Assembly: GCA_001643675.2 (NCBI GenBank)
Contig: LSRY02000069.1
Coordinates: forward strand, 67,001 to 131,000
Direction: 5' to 3'
Length of the DNA stretch: 64,000 bases
From: Monocercomonoides exilis
Lineage: Eukaryota; Preaxostyla; Oxymonadida; Polymastigidae
Shown here: piece after piece, positions 34,625 through 47,179 of the stretch
Position numbering within the stretch: the first letter of the stretch is position 1
Layout of the letters: every line of letters begins with the position of its first letter
Translations under genes and position numbers: made by a program
The notes under the pieces: generated by a model
What the model was told of the DNA's origin: nothing
Seen by the model: only the letters and a program-made list of their open reading frames with translations
Databases searched by the model: none

Positions 34625-36110
34625 TCATTTCAGATTCACCCAAAATAGAATACTCCTAATTTTTTGAACCAGGCTGCTTCGCAGGAAATACGGAACTTTC
34701 AAATATAACTCTGCATAACAGCAATCACACGCGCCTTCATTTTCCATTTCTTCGCGAAGAATGTTATTAAATATTGCCTTTGTTCCTGATTTACCGCGAG
34801 TCAGGTGAAAAGGATTCTCAAATATTATTAACAGCAATTGGCTCCAAAAGGTGTTTGTGTCTATTGGTGTAATACAGGGAAATAGGTTGCACTCACACTT
34901 AAGAATGGCTCTTAAAAAACAAGATTCACTCAAAATGGCAGGTGCTAAAATGCTTCCACTGTTAACAATACTTTCAAATAAAGAGATAGCATTTATTTGA
35001 GTTGCACTTGTGAGGTAAAACGGATGCTCAACAAAACTAGCAATGCTAGATAATAAAGATTGCTTTTTTAGTAGCTCTTTTATCAAAGATGGTGATATTT
35101 TCAGCAACGAAGATAACAAAGACAACCATTCGTCCAAAATCCATTTTAACTTGTTTTCTATCCAATTTTCTGTATCTTTAAGTTTGAATTGAGCAAGTGA
35201 CAATTTAATTTCATCTAGCTTCATTTCCATCACTTGAAACAGTTCAATATTTCCAGCAATTTTTCTCATTAACTTTTTCTGATCCTTCAACATTTGAGAT
35301 AGCACATGTAGATATTCAACTAAAATTGCATTTTTCATGTTCAATGAACTAAGATGATGAGAAATATGAATCATATATTTTGGCAATGCTGGCGTACAAA
35401 AAATCGTGTTATCTAGATTGAAAAAATATCACCATTTACAGGTATAAATATCAAAAAAAAGTTGCCATTTTATGAGGGCGTGCACAATGTTATTGAAGTT
35501 CATACAATCAAATTCTGCAACGCGCAATGATAATAAAGCATCTTCGAGCCTTTCTTTCTCAAGTTCACTTTCGCATGACAGCTGTATTTCCATTTTAAGA
35601 ACATTCATCATTGCATTAAATTGAGATTGATCTTGCACAAAAAATCCAGGGCCATATAGTAATATCATCGTTTCTAACAGAAGAGCCGCTTTTTCTTGCA
35701 ACCCAAGATTTTTTGAAATTCCCAAAAAATCACCAAAGTTTTTCCAAACAGCCAAAAATAAGTTATGCAGTATGTCAATATAAACTTTACTAAATGAAGT
35801 TCTATAAAAAATTGCAAGTTTTCCTACATGCTTGAGGAATGGAAGCAAAAGTTGATTTAATCCATTGTTTTTCTTCATAAAGTCGAAAATAATTTTAAAG
35901 CAATAATTATTCATTGATTCTTCAAAATATATTTTCGAAATATCATTTGCAGCTTCAATAAGATCCAGAATAATTCTTTTTTGATCTTTTTTCGGAGCAT
36001 GCTTCAATCTCTTCAATTGTTCTTTAAAAATATTAAAATATAATAAACTAATAATCTATACCTTCCAAAAAACAATAAAAATTTAAGTTTTTGCAATGCT
36101 TTCCTTTCAT
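34625..36110 (-). CDS. Lineage-type hypothetical helical protein, family B
   Basis: Three exons join in phase: MKGKHCKNLNFYCFLE (start 36110), then EQLKRLKHAPKKDQKRIILD onward, then YNTIFCTPALPKYMIHISHH onward after a GTAAAT intron near 35440. The product is about 465 residues, nearly all helix and rich in Leu, with no signal peptide or membrane helix. Segments such as LSSLNMKNAILVEYLHVLSQ look like members of a second oxymonad hypothetical family. It lies convergent with the family A gene, and its start is only about 130 bp from the foldback element. The function is unknown. Confidence 0.6.
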
Positions 36111-36238
36111 ACATCCCGAGCAAATAAGCGATCATAAATATATTTAAAATAATTGGTTGAAACAATTTTTTTGTTATTTGATTATGATTATATTTTTTTC
36201 ATTATCCTAAATGATTTATCCACATATAAGCATTCGAA

Positions 36239-37077
36239 GGCAAGTCACAACTTTAAGTAACATTCAGAAACTCGTTTTTTTTCGGATTTTTTGTGATAGA
36301 ATGATTTAACATCAAAAAATAAAACATTCTAGGGGTGAATTTTCCATTTTAAGAATACTTTTTTTCGATAAAAAAAATCAAATTTTCGAAAATATTATGG
36401 TTATGATCAAACAAATATCTAATAATTTAAATAAAAATCAACTTTTTAAAAGAATTATTTTCATAAATTTTATATAATTCTTAGCTTTCTTTTTTTATTA
36501 TATAAAAAGAAAATAACATAAGTTCTCAATTCATTTTTATATTTATTTTTTTCTCATTTCATCTTGTGCAATTATTGAAACACACGTTTTTTGTGTGTGA
36601 AAAAGTGATTTATAGATTAAAACCCTAACCCTATTAATAAAAATATGTACAAAAATAAAACGCAAACCTTTAAACCTAATATTTCGATTCGAAGGAAAAC
36701 CCTAAAGCAGAACGAAACCCAAGAAGTTCATTTTCACTACACCATTTATTATTCAATATTGTTAAACTAATTATTCGAAATTAATAAACTTATTATTCGA
36801 AATTAGTAAACTTCTTATTCAAAATTAATAAAATTCGGTATTTTTTATAAAAAAATTTTTTGATATAATATGATCACTGGCCGATTGTCAGAAAGTGATT
36901 AAAAAGTTTTGTTTTTTCATTATTCTTAAAAAGGATGAAAATTGAACCTTAATTTTTATTATATGTGAATAAATTAGAAAAATTTTGATATTTCAGAAAA
37001 AAAATTATCATCCTTGAAATCGAATAATTTTCAAATGAATTCACCTCACATCGATAAATATTGCAAAATTCAATCAA
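36239..37077 (+). repeat. Left arm of foldback element
   Basis: 839 bp, reverse complement of 37215-38053. AT-rich with an internal AACCCTAACCCTA tract near 36621-36633. Confidence 0.9.
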
Positions 37078-37214
37078 ATAAAGTTCTTGAAATTTAAATT
37101 TACTCAGATGAACAATAAAAAACAATTAAAGATTTTCTAAAGTGTATTTGCAGATTTATTCAGTTCCGAAAAATATTAGTATTTTGTTTGAAAAACTGAT
37201 GCGAATAACTTTTC

Positions 37215-38053
37215 TTGATTGAATTTTGCAATATTTATCGATGTGAGGTGAATTCATTTGAAAATTATTCGATTTCAAGGATGATAATTTTTTTTCTGAA
37301 ATATCAAAATTTTTCTAATTTATTCACATATAATAAAAATTAAGGTTCAATTTTCATCCTTTTTAAGAATAATGAAAAAACAAAACTTTTTAATCACTTT
37401 CTGACAATCGGCCAGTGATCATATTATATCAAAAAATTTTTTTATAAAAAATACCGAATTTTATTAATTTTGAATAAGAAGTTTACTAATTTCGAATAAT
37501 AAGTTTATTAATTTCGAATAATTAGTTTAACAATATTGAATAATAAATGGTGTAGTGAAAATGAACTTCTTGGGTTTCGTTCTGCTTTAGGGTTTTCCTT
37601 CGAATCGAAATATTAGGTTTAAAGGTTTGCGTTTTATTTTTGTACATATTTTTATTAATAGGGTTAGGGTTTTAATCTATAAATCACTTTTTCACACACA
37701 AAAAACGTGTGTTTCAATAATTGCACAAGATGAAATGAGAAAAAAATAAATATAAAAATGAATTGAGAACTTATGTTATTTTCTTTTTATATAATAAAAA
37801 AAGAAAGCTAAGAATTATATAAAATTTATGAAAATAATTCTTTTAAAAAGTTGATTTTTATTTAAATTATTAGATATTTGTTTGATCATAACCATAATAT
37901 TTTCGAAAATTTGATTTTTTTTATCGAAAAAAAGTATTCTTAAAATGGAAAATTCACCCCTAGAATGTTTTATTTTTTGATGTTAAATCATTCTATCACA
38001 AAAAATCCGAAAAAAAACGAGTTTCTGAATGTTACTTAAAGTTGTGACTTGCC
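37215..38053 (-). repeat. Right arm of foldback element
   Basis: 839 bp, reverse complement of 36239-37077. It ends GACTTGCC just before the second CATTCGAA. Confidence 0.9.
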
Positions 38054-38061
38054 CATTCGAA

Positions 38062-39967
38062 AATAACCAACAAATAATATATTTATAAAAATTTTTTTTT
38101 CGAAATTGCATCTTGAACACATCGAAAAAGAGTTGTGTTATGGTTATTTTTTCTGTAAAAAATGCATTCAAAAGAGAAACTTGGAATAGCGAAATTCGAA
38201 ATATGCTTATTTATTTGTGAATATTTGATGAATTGTGAAATAAAAAAAAATTTCAAAAATTTTGGGTTATCTTGAAATTACCCAATAATTTTGAAATTGT
38301 CTATGGAAATTTTGAATTTTTTGGGGAATTTTGCAATAACTCAGGTGGACAAGTTTTTTCTGTGAAAAAATATATTATGTTTATACATGAAGTTTTCAAA
38401 ACATTTTATCGAAAAATACGCTTATGTTTTTTAAATTAAAATAAATTGAAAAGACTAATAAAAGATATTTTTTTGTGATTATTAAAGATAATTCAAATAA
38501 AACCTTTTTTCACTACTGTTTTTTGATAAACAATTGGGATAAAATCACAATAAACGATATTCAATACAATTTCAAATATTTTTTTGCGGGATTTCTTTAA
38601 AAAAAAATTTGACAAAGAAATTTTTAAAAAAAAAAAGATCTCATTGATGTATTTCAACAGCACAGCGTCTTTTCTGCAATTTCTCAAAGTTTTTGCAACA
38701 ATAAAAACAGCTGTTTCCCTTCATTTGTCTTCAAGCTTCAGGAACAGCATTATTTCCTCTTTCTTTATATTTTTTCTTCTCTTCTTTTTTATTTCTTGCA
38801 AAATATCCATTCAAAACAATTCTTCGGACATTGCCTCATAATCATCATTGATAAAAAATAATTTTCTGATGCCACCATTTTTCCACATCCATTTGCTCTT
38901 TATTCAAGCAAAACTCATTTTCATCATATTTCTATCCATTGAGCATGTTTAGTCCAAAATAAGTAATATGAATATTTGTAACAAAATACATTCAGGCTCT
39001 GATATATATGAAAGGAAATGTTTGTCTCTCTTCTTCGCTGTTCTCCTCTGCTTAGAATTTATTGATTTTAAATATTAATCGTCTGAATCACGACTTTGGA
39101 GAAAATTCATATAATAATGTCTTTGCAATCAATAGAACAATGTAAAATACATACATTAAAAATTCTGCATTTCCATCGAAAATATTGTTGCTCCCCAGCA
39201 TTCCATCAATCAAAACGCACAATTTCATCTTCCATCAAACAGATATCGTTTTTGTAATACCCAACCTTTTCACTGGAAATATTTCACTTGGTCAACCTGT
39301 TTTTGTTTTAGCTTCGGAATCTGACCCCGTTGAAAGTTTCTGAGCATTTGACATTGCTTGATCATGTTCCATAACGAATAAGAGCAACAAAAGAAAAGGG
39401 GCACAACTCGATGTGTCGTGGCTGAATGGGTACATGGAAACAATGTGATAATAAAAGAATAGATTGATGGTGTGGGGTGATGGAGTTGAGAGTTTGGAGG
39501 AGTCAGGGTTTTAAAGGAGAATGGAACTATAAAAGAATGTTTTTTTAGAGGGGAGAGAAAGAGGCATTTTTGTGTGTTTAAGAGGCAAAACGGATGTGCG
39601 GGGGATGGATATGGATGAGGTTTGGAGGGGTTGTTTTTTTGATTTTTGTGAGTTGGAAGGAGTTGGAGTTGCGTTTATTATTTGAGAAAAGGAATTTGTT
39701 GTGAAGGAGGTGGTTTGAGGAGGGAATGGAGGAGTGGAAAATGCGTGAAGCGAATGGAATATGCTTATCGGAGGGGAGGATGAGAGATGGATTGGAAATG
39801 GAGAAGAAATGGAAAAGGGATTGTTTTTTTTTTCAAATGTAGGGAGAGAGAGGATGCATATGAGGTGGAGCTGGAGGGAGAGTATTTGTGGGCTTATGTT
39901 TGATAAGAAAGAGAAGTGGGATTGAAGAAAAAAAAGTGAGAGAGATTTTGTTATCTTTTTTTATTTT
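38062..39967. other. Gene-poor stretch
   Basis: AT-rich to about 39000, then purine-rich on the + strand (39400-39930). No convincing gene was found. Open frames at 38493-38841 are low-complexity. Confidence 0.5.
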
Positions 39968-40231
39968 TTATTGAAAGGACAGTTTGGCCGCGCCAGGCAT
40001 TTGCAGGGCAAGTGTTGGAGGCGGAAGCGTAGGAAGATGAGAAGAAGGAACATCAGGCGCAACACTTTGCAGTGAGGGTGTGGAGATGGTTCGCGACAGG
40101 GATGGATCGAGATGAGGTGCTGACGATGAGAGGGTGTCTTGCACCAAAGAGAGGCAAAATATGGAGATTTGTTTATTTTTTATTTTATTTGAAAGAGGAC
40201 GATGGAAAATGAAGTGAAATAGATTTTGCAT
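39968..40231 (-). pseudogene. Possible 3' gene fragment, Ser/Pro-rich
   Basis: A minus-strand frame with better-than-background composition reads SSSAPHLDPSLSRTISTPSL onward and ends LPPPTLALQMPGAAKLSFQ. An AATAAA-like poly(A) context (the complement of TTTTTTATTGAAAG) lies just past the stop. No start, partner exon or family was recognised. It could be a decayed gene end or a real last exon. Confidence 0.25.
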
Positions 40232-43112
40232 CGTTTGTGGAAGAGATGGAGGATGCGTGGCGGAGAGGCGTTGATATTTTGGAGGAAATGGAGAGAAGAA
40301 AACGATGCAGTGGTGGGGGATGGGAAGAGATTCTTCAGATGGAATCTTCTTTTGAAACAGTTATTTTTAATAGAATGGAGTTTGTGAAGTTATTCAAGTG
40401 GAAGCAGAACAGAGGATTAGGCTTTGATGTATTTTTTTGGAAGGCAGAAAGGAGGCGATGAAATTTACATTGTAATTAACAAGAGAAATGGATCAAAATA
40501 ATTTTGAAGATAAAAAGTTAAAATACATTGAGAAGAAGAATATGAGGAAAACGAAGAAACAATAAGATTTGCAAAAAGCTTTGAATAGTGTTAATATTGA
40601 ATATAAAGTTGTATTATGAATATGCTTTATCAAAATCTAACTTGATTTTCTTTTTCGGTTTTTTTGCCTTATTTTACAAGCAACAGGAACATTTTTTTTC
40701 TCCAGGAAATATTCATTATTGCGCATAAAATCAATATTTGAAACATTTTTGATTTCTTTTTTGCTCTCTTCATTTATTTTTGATGTTTTTTAAGGAAAGT
40801 GCAATTCAGCAATTCTTGAACATTTAAAATTGTAAATTTGAAATGTTTTGTATAATAACAATCATTTATTGTTCATGGAAACATTTCAATAATCGTATTA
40901 AACAAAAAATATTGTTATTTTTTCTTTTCGGTTATCACAAAAATACGAAAAATGATTTATATCGCATAATTTGTTGGTGAATGTTCAGAAAATTATTCAT
41001 AAAATATTCTATAAATAGATGAGATAAATTAACAACTATTTTTGAGTGCCACAATTTTTAGGAGAAAAATACAGATCTTCCCACAATTCAATTAAACTTG
41101 AAATTTGTTGGTGAAACTTAAAATAACTACCTTATTTTCAATTTTTCTGAAAAATTTCAAAATTACTTGATTATTTCAAAATAACATATACGAATTTCAA
41201 ATTTTTTCAAAAATTTCACAATTACACAAAAATTGTGCAATTCATCTATTTAATGCTTATTTGATACAGTTGGTTTTATGAATAATAAGAAAGAATAGTT
41301 TGCTGCACAAATTATTATTATATTTTTAATTTATTCACTATAATAACAAAACTTTTTTAATTTTTTTAAACCAAAATTTTAAAACGAATGAAAAGAAAAA
41401 ATATATTATTTTTTAAGATTGGAAAAACGTTTTTTTTAAGCAAGTTTACATTTTCCATGATCATGCTCAATATTTTAAGTAATGTTTCAAAACACATCAA
41501 ACAACCATTCCCTTACAGTTCGCTTTTGGAAATTTATAAATGATTATGCTTTTAAAGAAGCTTTCGTTGGACAAAAGCCGTGTGAACACAATCAGAAATT
41601 TGTTTGTTCTTTCATATTTTTGTTTTTTGTGTGAGCAATTTTTGTGTTTCCATCAGCACTGAGGATGAAAATAAACAAAAATGAATAAAAATTGGATATC
41701 TCATTATGAAGGATGAGCATCGAGTTGGGTGAGCAAATTCATATGGAAAGTGTGGATGATAAAGGGATTGGGAAGGAAATAGGAGATATTATTTTTTGAA
41801 GAAAAACAATCTGTTTTGATGGATAATGAGAGTGGAATTGAAAGGAAATCATAAATTTCACATTTCCCCCAAGAAGAACAAGAAATCGATGCATTTGATG
41901 GAGAAATTACTTCTGGAAAGGATTATTTGCGAATCATATGATGAACCACTTGAAAATGGAAGGAATAATTAATACTTGTTGGAGGAAAACGGATTCTAAC
42001 GAAAAAAAAAAACAGAAAACTGCTTATAAGAATGTTAAGAAGGTTTGTTGATATATTATTTTTTTGAAGTGATTATTTTATTTTTATTCAGAATGTTGAA
42101 AACCCCAGGGATTAGATGACTCTGAAGAAAAAAGAAAATATGATGAAAGTTCACTTAGAAAGAAAGGCAGAAAGGCAGAAAGAGATAGAGATAATAAAAA
42201 TAGGATTTGAATGAACAGCACAGAAAGACAATGGTGGAAGATTGAAAACGGAAATCGAAGAAGACGAAGAAATGAATTTTTTAGCCAACAAACACAGTTA
42301 CAAAATATCTCCGAGCACTTTGAATTGGATGCCAAATAATAAACAATTTGGAGATATATTTTAATTTTGTTCGTCATCTCTGTTCTCACAGGCGGAGAAG
42401 GCAAAAAAATAAATCCTAACAAAAGGATCAATACCCCACTTTCGGTTCAAGCAACAGAAATCATTCTGGTAATTTATATATCGAATATTCATCTGCACCA
42501 ACATTATCTCATCTGATCATTCAATCAATTTACTGTCATGCTCAATGGCAGAGCATCTTTCAGAATTTTAAAAAACAGTGTGCAATTCAACGACTCCTCT
42601 AATTGCAGCAGAAAATTCATTATAGAATATTCTTATTTACAACCAGCCAAATGCGATATCGATACTTCAGTGCAACTGATGCAGCTACATTTACTGAGTT
42701 TATAACCAGAAGCAAATCCAGCTTCTGTACACTCAATTCGACTTCACCATAAGACACATAAACAGAACAGAGTATTTCATTCACAGTGTCTTCTTTCCTT
42801 CCTTATGCTTTGCAATCATCCATCTTTTTTGGATATTATTTTCTGGTTCATCTTTTGCCTTCTGTTTTTGCACAGCCAAAGCACATATTAGGAATTTTCT
42901 ATCAAAAGCTGTCCTTTTGAGCATTGTTCGAAAAAAATGAAGCATTTGAAGATGCTTTTCAGAAATCATATATGAATGCTTCCTCATTCCAATGAATGAA
43001 ATAACAAAGGATTGCAACTAATTTGGAAAGTTTCTTGGAGAAGACAGGCATGTTCTCCAATGATCCGTCAATGTCAGCCGAAAGGAAAGAAAGATTGCCA
43101 TCAGAAATGCCC
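40232..43112. other. Gene-poor stretch
   Basis: Mixed AT-rich and purine-rich DNA. No recognisable protein motif, RNA gene or transposon end was found. Open frames (for example 42084-42431 and 42781-43017, both minus) lack support. Confidence 0.5.
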
Positions 43113-43253
43113 CTTCCTCTTCTTCCTCTTCTTCCTCTTCTTCCTCTTCTTCCTCTTCTTCCTCTTCTTCCTCTTCTTCCTCTTCTTCCTCTTCTTCCTC
43201 TTCTTCCTCTTCTTCCTCTTCTTCCTCTTCTTCCTCTTCTTCCTCTTCCTTTT
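43113..43253 (+). repeat. Tandem 9-bp repeat (CTTCCTCTT)n, about 15 copies
   Basis: Near-perfect nonamer array, with slight variation only at the ends. One strand reads as a Leu-Leu-Pro string and the other as Lys/Arg, so open frames through it are compositional artefacts. Confidence 0.95.
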
Positions 43254-46200
43254 CATATTTTTATCTTGAAATTCATCTGCACGTTCTGTAACATCCACTT
43301 TATTATTTGCAATTTAATTGGAATTAAATTCAGTAGCGGAACATTTGAAGCAGATAGTGGAGATTGACTACCAGATGGTATTTGCATCATCATTATCTTC
43401 TTCTTCCCCATCAATCAGATCATTTCAATTACACTTTTCAGACACTTCTTTATGCCATTCATCTTCTAACATTGTTATTCATTTCTCATTTCTCATCCAC
43501 ATCGCCTGAAATCAATTTCTTTCTTTCACTGTTATCGTTATTCGCCTTCTTCATATTCAAGAAACACCTTTTATTCTAATTCTCCGCAACATGCCAGCCA
43601 ACTCACATGAAAGACCTCATTCTGATTTTCCTTCTCTCCACTTTCTCATTCTCCCATCATCATCTTCTTCTTCATCAAAGAAAGCACAAAAATGTTTATC
43701 AACATTTTCCCCTTCATCTTCTTTGAGATTAAACACTTTATCAAAATCAAAATACAACAAACGTATTTTCTTTATCCGCGGAACGGGAAATATTGAAGAA
43801 TGATGAAAAAGTCAAAAGGAGAATTTTTCATTGAATGTTTTAACCTCTTTTCAGAAGTAATTCATTTGCTTTTCTTCGCCTTTTCATGCATTCTTTGTGA
43901 GACAAGAATAAAAGCGTGATAAATGAATGCAATGCTTTTGCATTGTGCTTCCACGAAAATTGACTTCTATTCAACGAATTATGGAGGAATTTCTCATGAA
44001 TCAACCGAGATGAAAGGATGATGAGGAAGACTGGCAATGGAAAGAGGAAAATAAGGACAAGGGTAATTTTGAGCGAGGATGACATGGGAGAGCTCAGCCG
44101 AAACAACAGAACAATCATGAGTGGTTTTCGTCGGTTGATGAGATCTACATTTGCGTGAAAGAAAAGAAACGAAAGAGAAAGAGAACGCGATGAAGAAGAA
44201 GCAGAAAGAAGGGAAAGAAGAGAAAATGCAAATGGAGCACCGCTGGTGGATCATCGTGTTTGGAAGGAAAGCTTGTGAGCAGTTTTTAACTTCTTCTCTA
44301 TTTGATAATACGGGTGAAAGAGGAATGAAGAAGAGAGAGAGAGAGAGAATGGGAGAGAGAAAGAGAGAGAAAACAATTTGAATGAAAATGGAAGAGTTGG
44401 AGATGGAGTGAAATAAATGGAGCAGATCCTTGTTCACAAGAAGAAAAGATTGATGAAATAAACAGAAATACAAAACTTTCTTCGCATTCAACACTTTTGG
44501 CAAACGAAAAAGAAGAAGACGAGGAGGAAGAGAGCAAATCATCCTTTTTGCAAATGGACTAAAACAGAACAATATACAAACAAAAAGAATTCATTGCAAT
44601 GTTGATGAAATGACTACGATAAGCAGACGAAAGGAAAGAGTTAGCAGAACTCTGCTTGTGCGGAAGAAGGAATTCTGCTGAAAAGGTATAATAATAAAAA
44701 GAAGAAGAAGGCCTTTTTACGATTGCGTTGGAGGAATGATTGGATTAGGAAGAATATGCTGGCGAAAGAGAAGAAGCAGACAAAGATGAAGGTGATGGGG
44801 TATGAGATCACAGATCAAAATCTTGCTTTTCATCAGCAACGATTCTAAGAAAACAATTGTCGTCATCATCTTCACCATGAGGGCTTATTCTGACAACATC
44901 TTCACATTTATCACGATCACTTTGGTTGCAATTTCTGTTTCTATCATCATGCACATGCATTAATTCTTAATTCCTCTTTCTCAACATCATTGGTTTCTGA
45001 ACAATCAATGTCGAATTCACTTTCTGGTAAATGTTTTTGCATTTCATCTGTGCTTTCTCCATTGTTCGTCTTTTGAATGACATTATTGCGAAATTCACTT
45101 TTCCGTCTATGAAGAATCTCGATTTTCTGACTGATTGAATCTCTTTCCTTTTGAATTCTTCATTTTTGGAGTGTGTTGTTAAAGGAAGAAAAAGAGAAAC
45201 AAGAAAAATAGGAAGAAGAGGGATGAGTGAGAATCTTTCGAGACAGCAACATCAAAAAGTTTGAGGAAGAGAAAGAAGAAAGGAAGGAAGAAAAGGGATA
45301 GAAGACAAAGAGAGAAGGAGGTCGATATTAAAACAGAGCAATGAAGAGGAGATGCCCAACAGAAGTTGATTGGCAAGAAAGAAGGAACAAATAGAAAGGA
45401 GAATTTCCAATGAAGATATTCCAGGGCAGAATTTAGTGTTGGAAGAAAGTTCTTGAAAGAAATGCAGTTGGTGAATAGAAATACATTGAAAGCCAACTAG
45501 TTTTGAGGCACTGAAATGCAGGAGAAAGAATGCGAAAGAGAATGAAAATGGTAAAGATGATTGAACAACATTTTTGGAGGATAAAAGAAGGCAAATAAGA
45601 AGATCTTTTCATAAATCGAAGTCTAATATTTCCATCGCAACAATTTACCTCATTTACTCCGCTCTTTTTTGCTCGACTCCTCACTGACCCCATTTTCTTC
45701 TTCCTCTTCCTCATTTTCTTCTTCTTCTCTCTTTCAAAAGAAAGAAACAGTTCAATCAAAACCTTTTCCTCTGAATATTTCTGCCTTTTTACCTTCTCTC
45801 AGAGAAACATTTGAAACTGTGGCATTTCTGCCTATCGGAGATTCAATTGGAGAGTAAAATTTGTAGTGGGAATTTCTTCATCTTCCTCTTCTTCTTCATT
45901 TTCTTTCCCTCTTCTTCCTCTTCTTCTTCAATCACAAACAACAGTTACGCTAACAACAACAGTTGCTCAGACGATGGCACATCGAAGAAAAATGCACTGC
46001 CAGCAACAGACCCATCAATGGACGGTGCACCACTTCTCCTCCTCTTCCTCTTCTCCATTCTGTTCTCGAACCTTCTTCTTCCCCTTCTTCATCTCCTCCT
46101 CCTTCTTCATCTCCTTCTCTTTCGTCTTCGCTTCTTCTTTCCCTTTCTTCATCTTATTTTCCTGAAATGTCATATATTCCGCCTTCCTCGCCCTGCTTAT

Positions 46201-47179
46201 AATCACATGCTGGGACAGCAAAACCTTTGCCTCTCTGCAATAGTTCGTCCATTTCACATTCTTCTTCATCTTCTTCTTCTCCTTCTTCTTCTCCTCCATT
46301 TCCTTCTTTTTAATGGAAAATAAATTGATAGAAGACAATATTTCCCAATGTTTATAAGAAAATTTTTCTTTCAAAATATTGTTTGAAAGGAATTGAATGA
46401 GATAAGAAAAATGAGATTGAAGAGGAAGAATAAGGAAAAGAAAAAGGTTACGACGAGATGAAAACGCTGATGAAAATATTGTTTTGAAAATTTGATGATT
46501 GATCACATCCAATATCCGCCAAAAGATTGGAGCACATTGTTTATCTCCATCATTTTCCATTCAGAATTTGTTTTCAAAGCGCTGAAGAAACAGATGATGA
46601 TGAATTATTGCGAAATATGACTTTTTCTCCATCTTCAATGTCATTGCCTTGTGTAGCTTCATCCCTCATTATCTATCTACAAGCACACGCTCCCCTTCTT
46701 TTTTCATTGCCATCGACTGCACAACCTCCGCAGCTGCAGCCCCACCATCCCTTCCAGCAGCCGCACCAACTGGAACAGCGCCTGCACCCTTCTCAAATTT
46801 CCACCGCTAACTGCACAGTCTCAACTCGTTACTTTGGCCCAATTCCTACCCCCGCTTCCTTCGATAATGTATAAAGCTCCCATTCCCAGTTGTCCAGCAC
46901 CATCTCATCGTCTTAACAATCTCATATTTCCAAGACTGCGATAGAGGCTCTCTCCGGTCAGCTTCAACGCAAATATCCGGAAGCTGTTTCTGCCCAGAAG
47001 TTGTTCAGTAGAAACACCAGAAGCATTGATGCATCTGCACACCTCTTCTCCGACTTTATTCCCTCAAATTACGAAAAATCACTTTTATCTCTTCTCTGAC
47101 ACCCCTTCAATCACCTTCCAGCTGTAACAAAAACAAAAATTCACATTAAATTAACTCCTCCCTCACAAATTCCCCAAAC
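43254..47179. other. Gene-poor mosaic of purine-rich and pyrimidine-rich blocks
   Basis: Blocks alternate between pyrimidine-rich (43380-43780, 45650-46320) and purine-rich (44150-44560, 45190-45330) on the + strand. No intact gene was found. Short frames are Ser-, Phe- or Lys/Glu-biased low complexity. Decayed genes are plausible but not demonstrable here. Confidence 0.45.

Larger units (their letters stand above)
36231..38061. mobile_element. Foldback DNA transposon with 839-bp inverted arms and 8-bp target duplication
   Basis: Position x on the left arm pairs with 74292-x on the right at every point I tested: the ends (36239/38053), an internal CCCTAACCC/GGGTTAGGG pair (36623/37669), and the inner ends (37077/37215). 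So the arms, 36239-37077 and 37215-38053, have no net indel, and the blocks I compared base by base were identical. The tips are GGCAAGTCACAACTTTAAG. Directly outside, CATTCGAA occurs at 36231-36238 and again at 38054-38061, an 8-bp direct repeat as left by transposition. The 137-bp spacer and the arms carry no coding frame. It is therefore a non-autonomous element mobilised by a transposase elsewhere. Confidence 0.88.

Noticed and set aside
36621-36633. Telomere or chromosome end
   Set aside because: Only about two AACCCT units, inside an inverted-repeat element with genes on one side and DNA continuing on the other.
36239-38053. Assignment of the foldback element to the hAT superfamily on the 8-bp duplication alone
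   Set aside because: The tips start GGCAAG rather than the CAGGG or TAGNG usual for hAT, and other superfamilies also make 8-9 bp duplications. Family left open.
43113-43253. CRISPR array
   Set aside because: A 9-bp tandem repeat without spacers in a eukaryotic context. No repeat-spacer structure was seen anywhere in the window.
43023-43367. Leu-Leu-Pro repeat frame
   Set aside because: It is a translation of the 9-bp tandem array.
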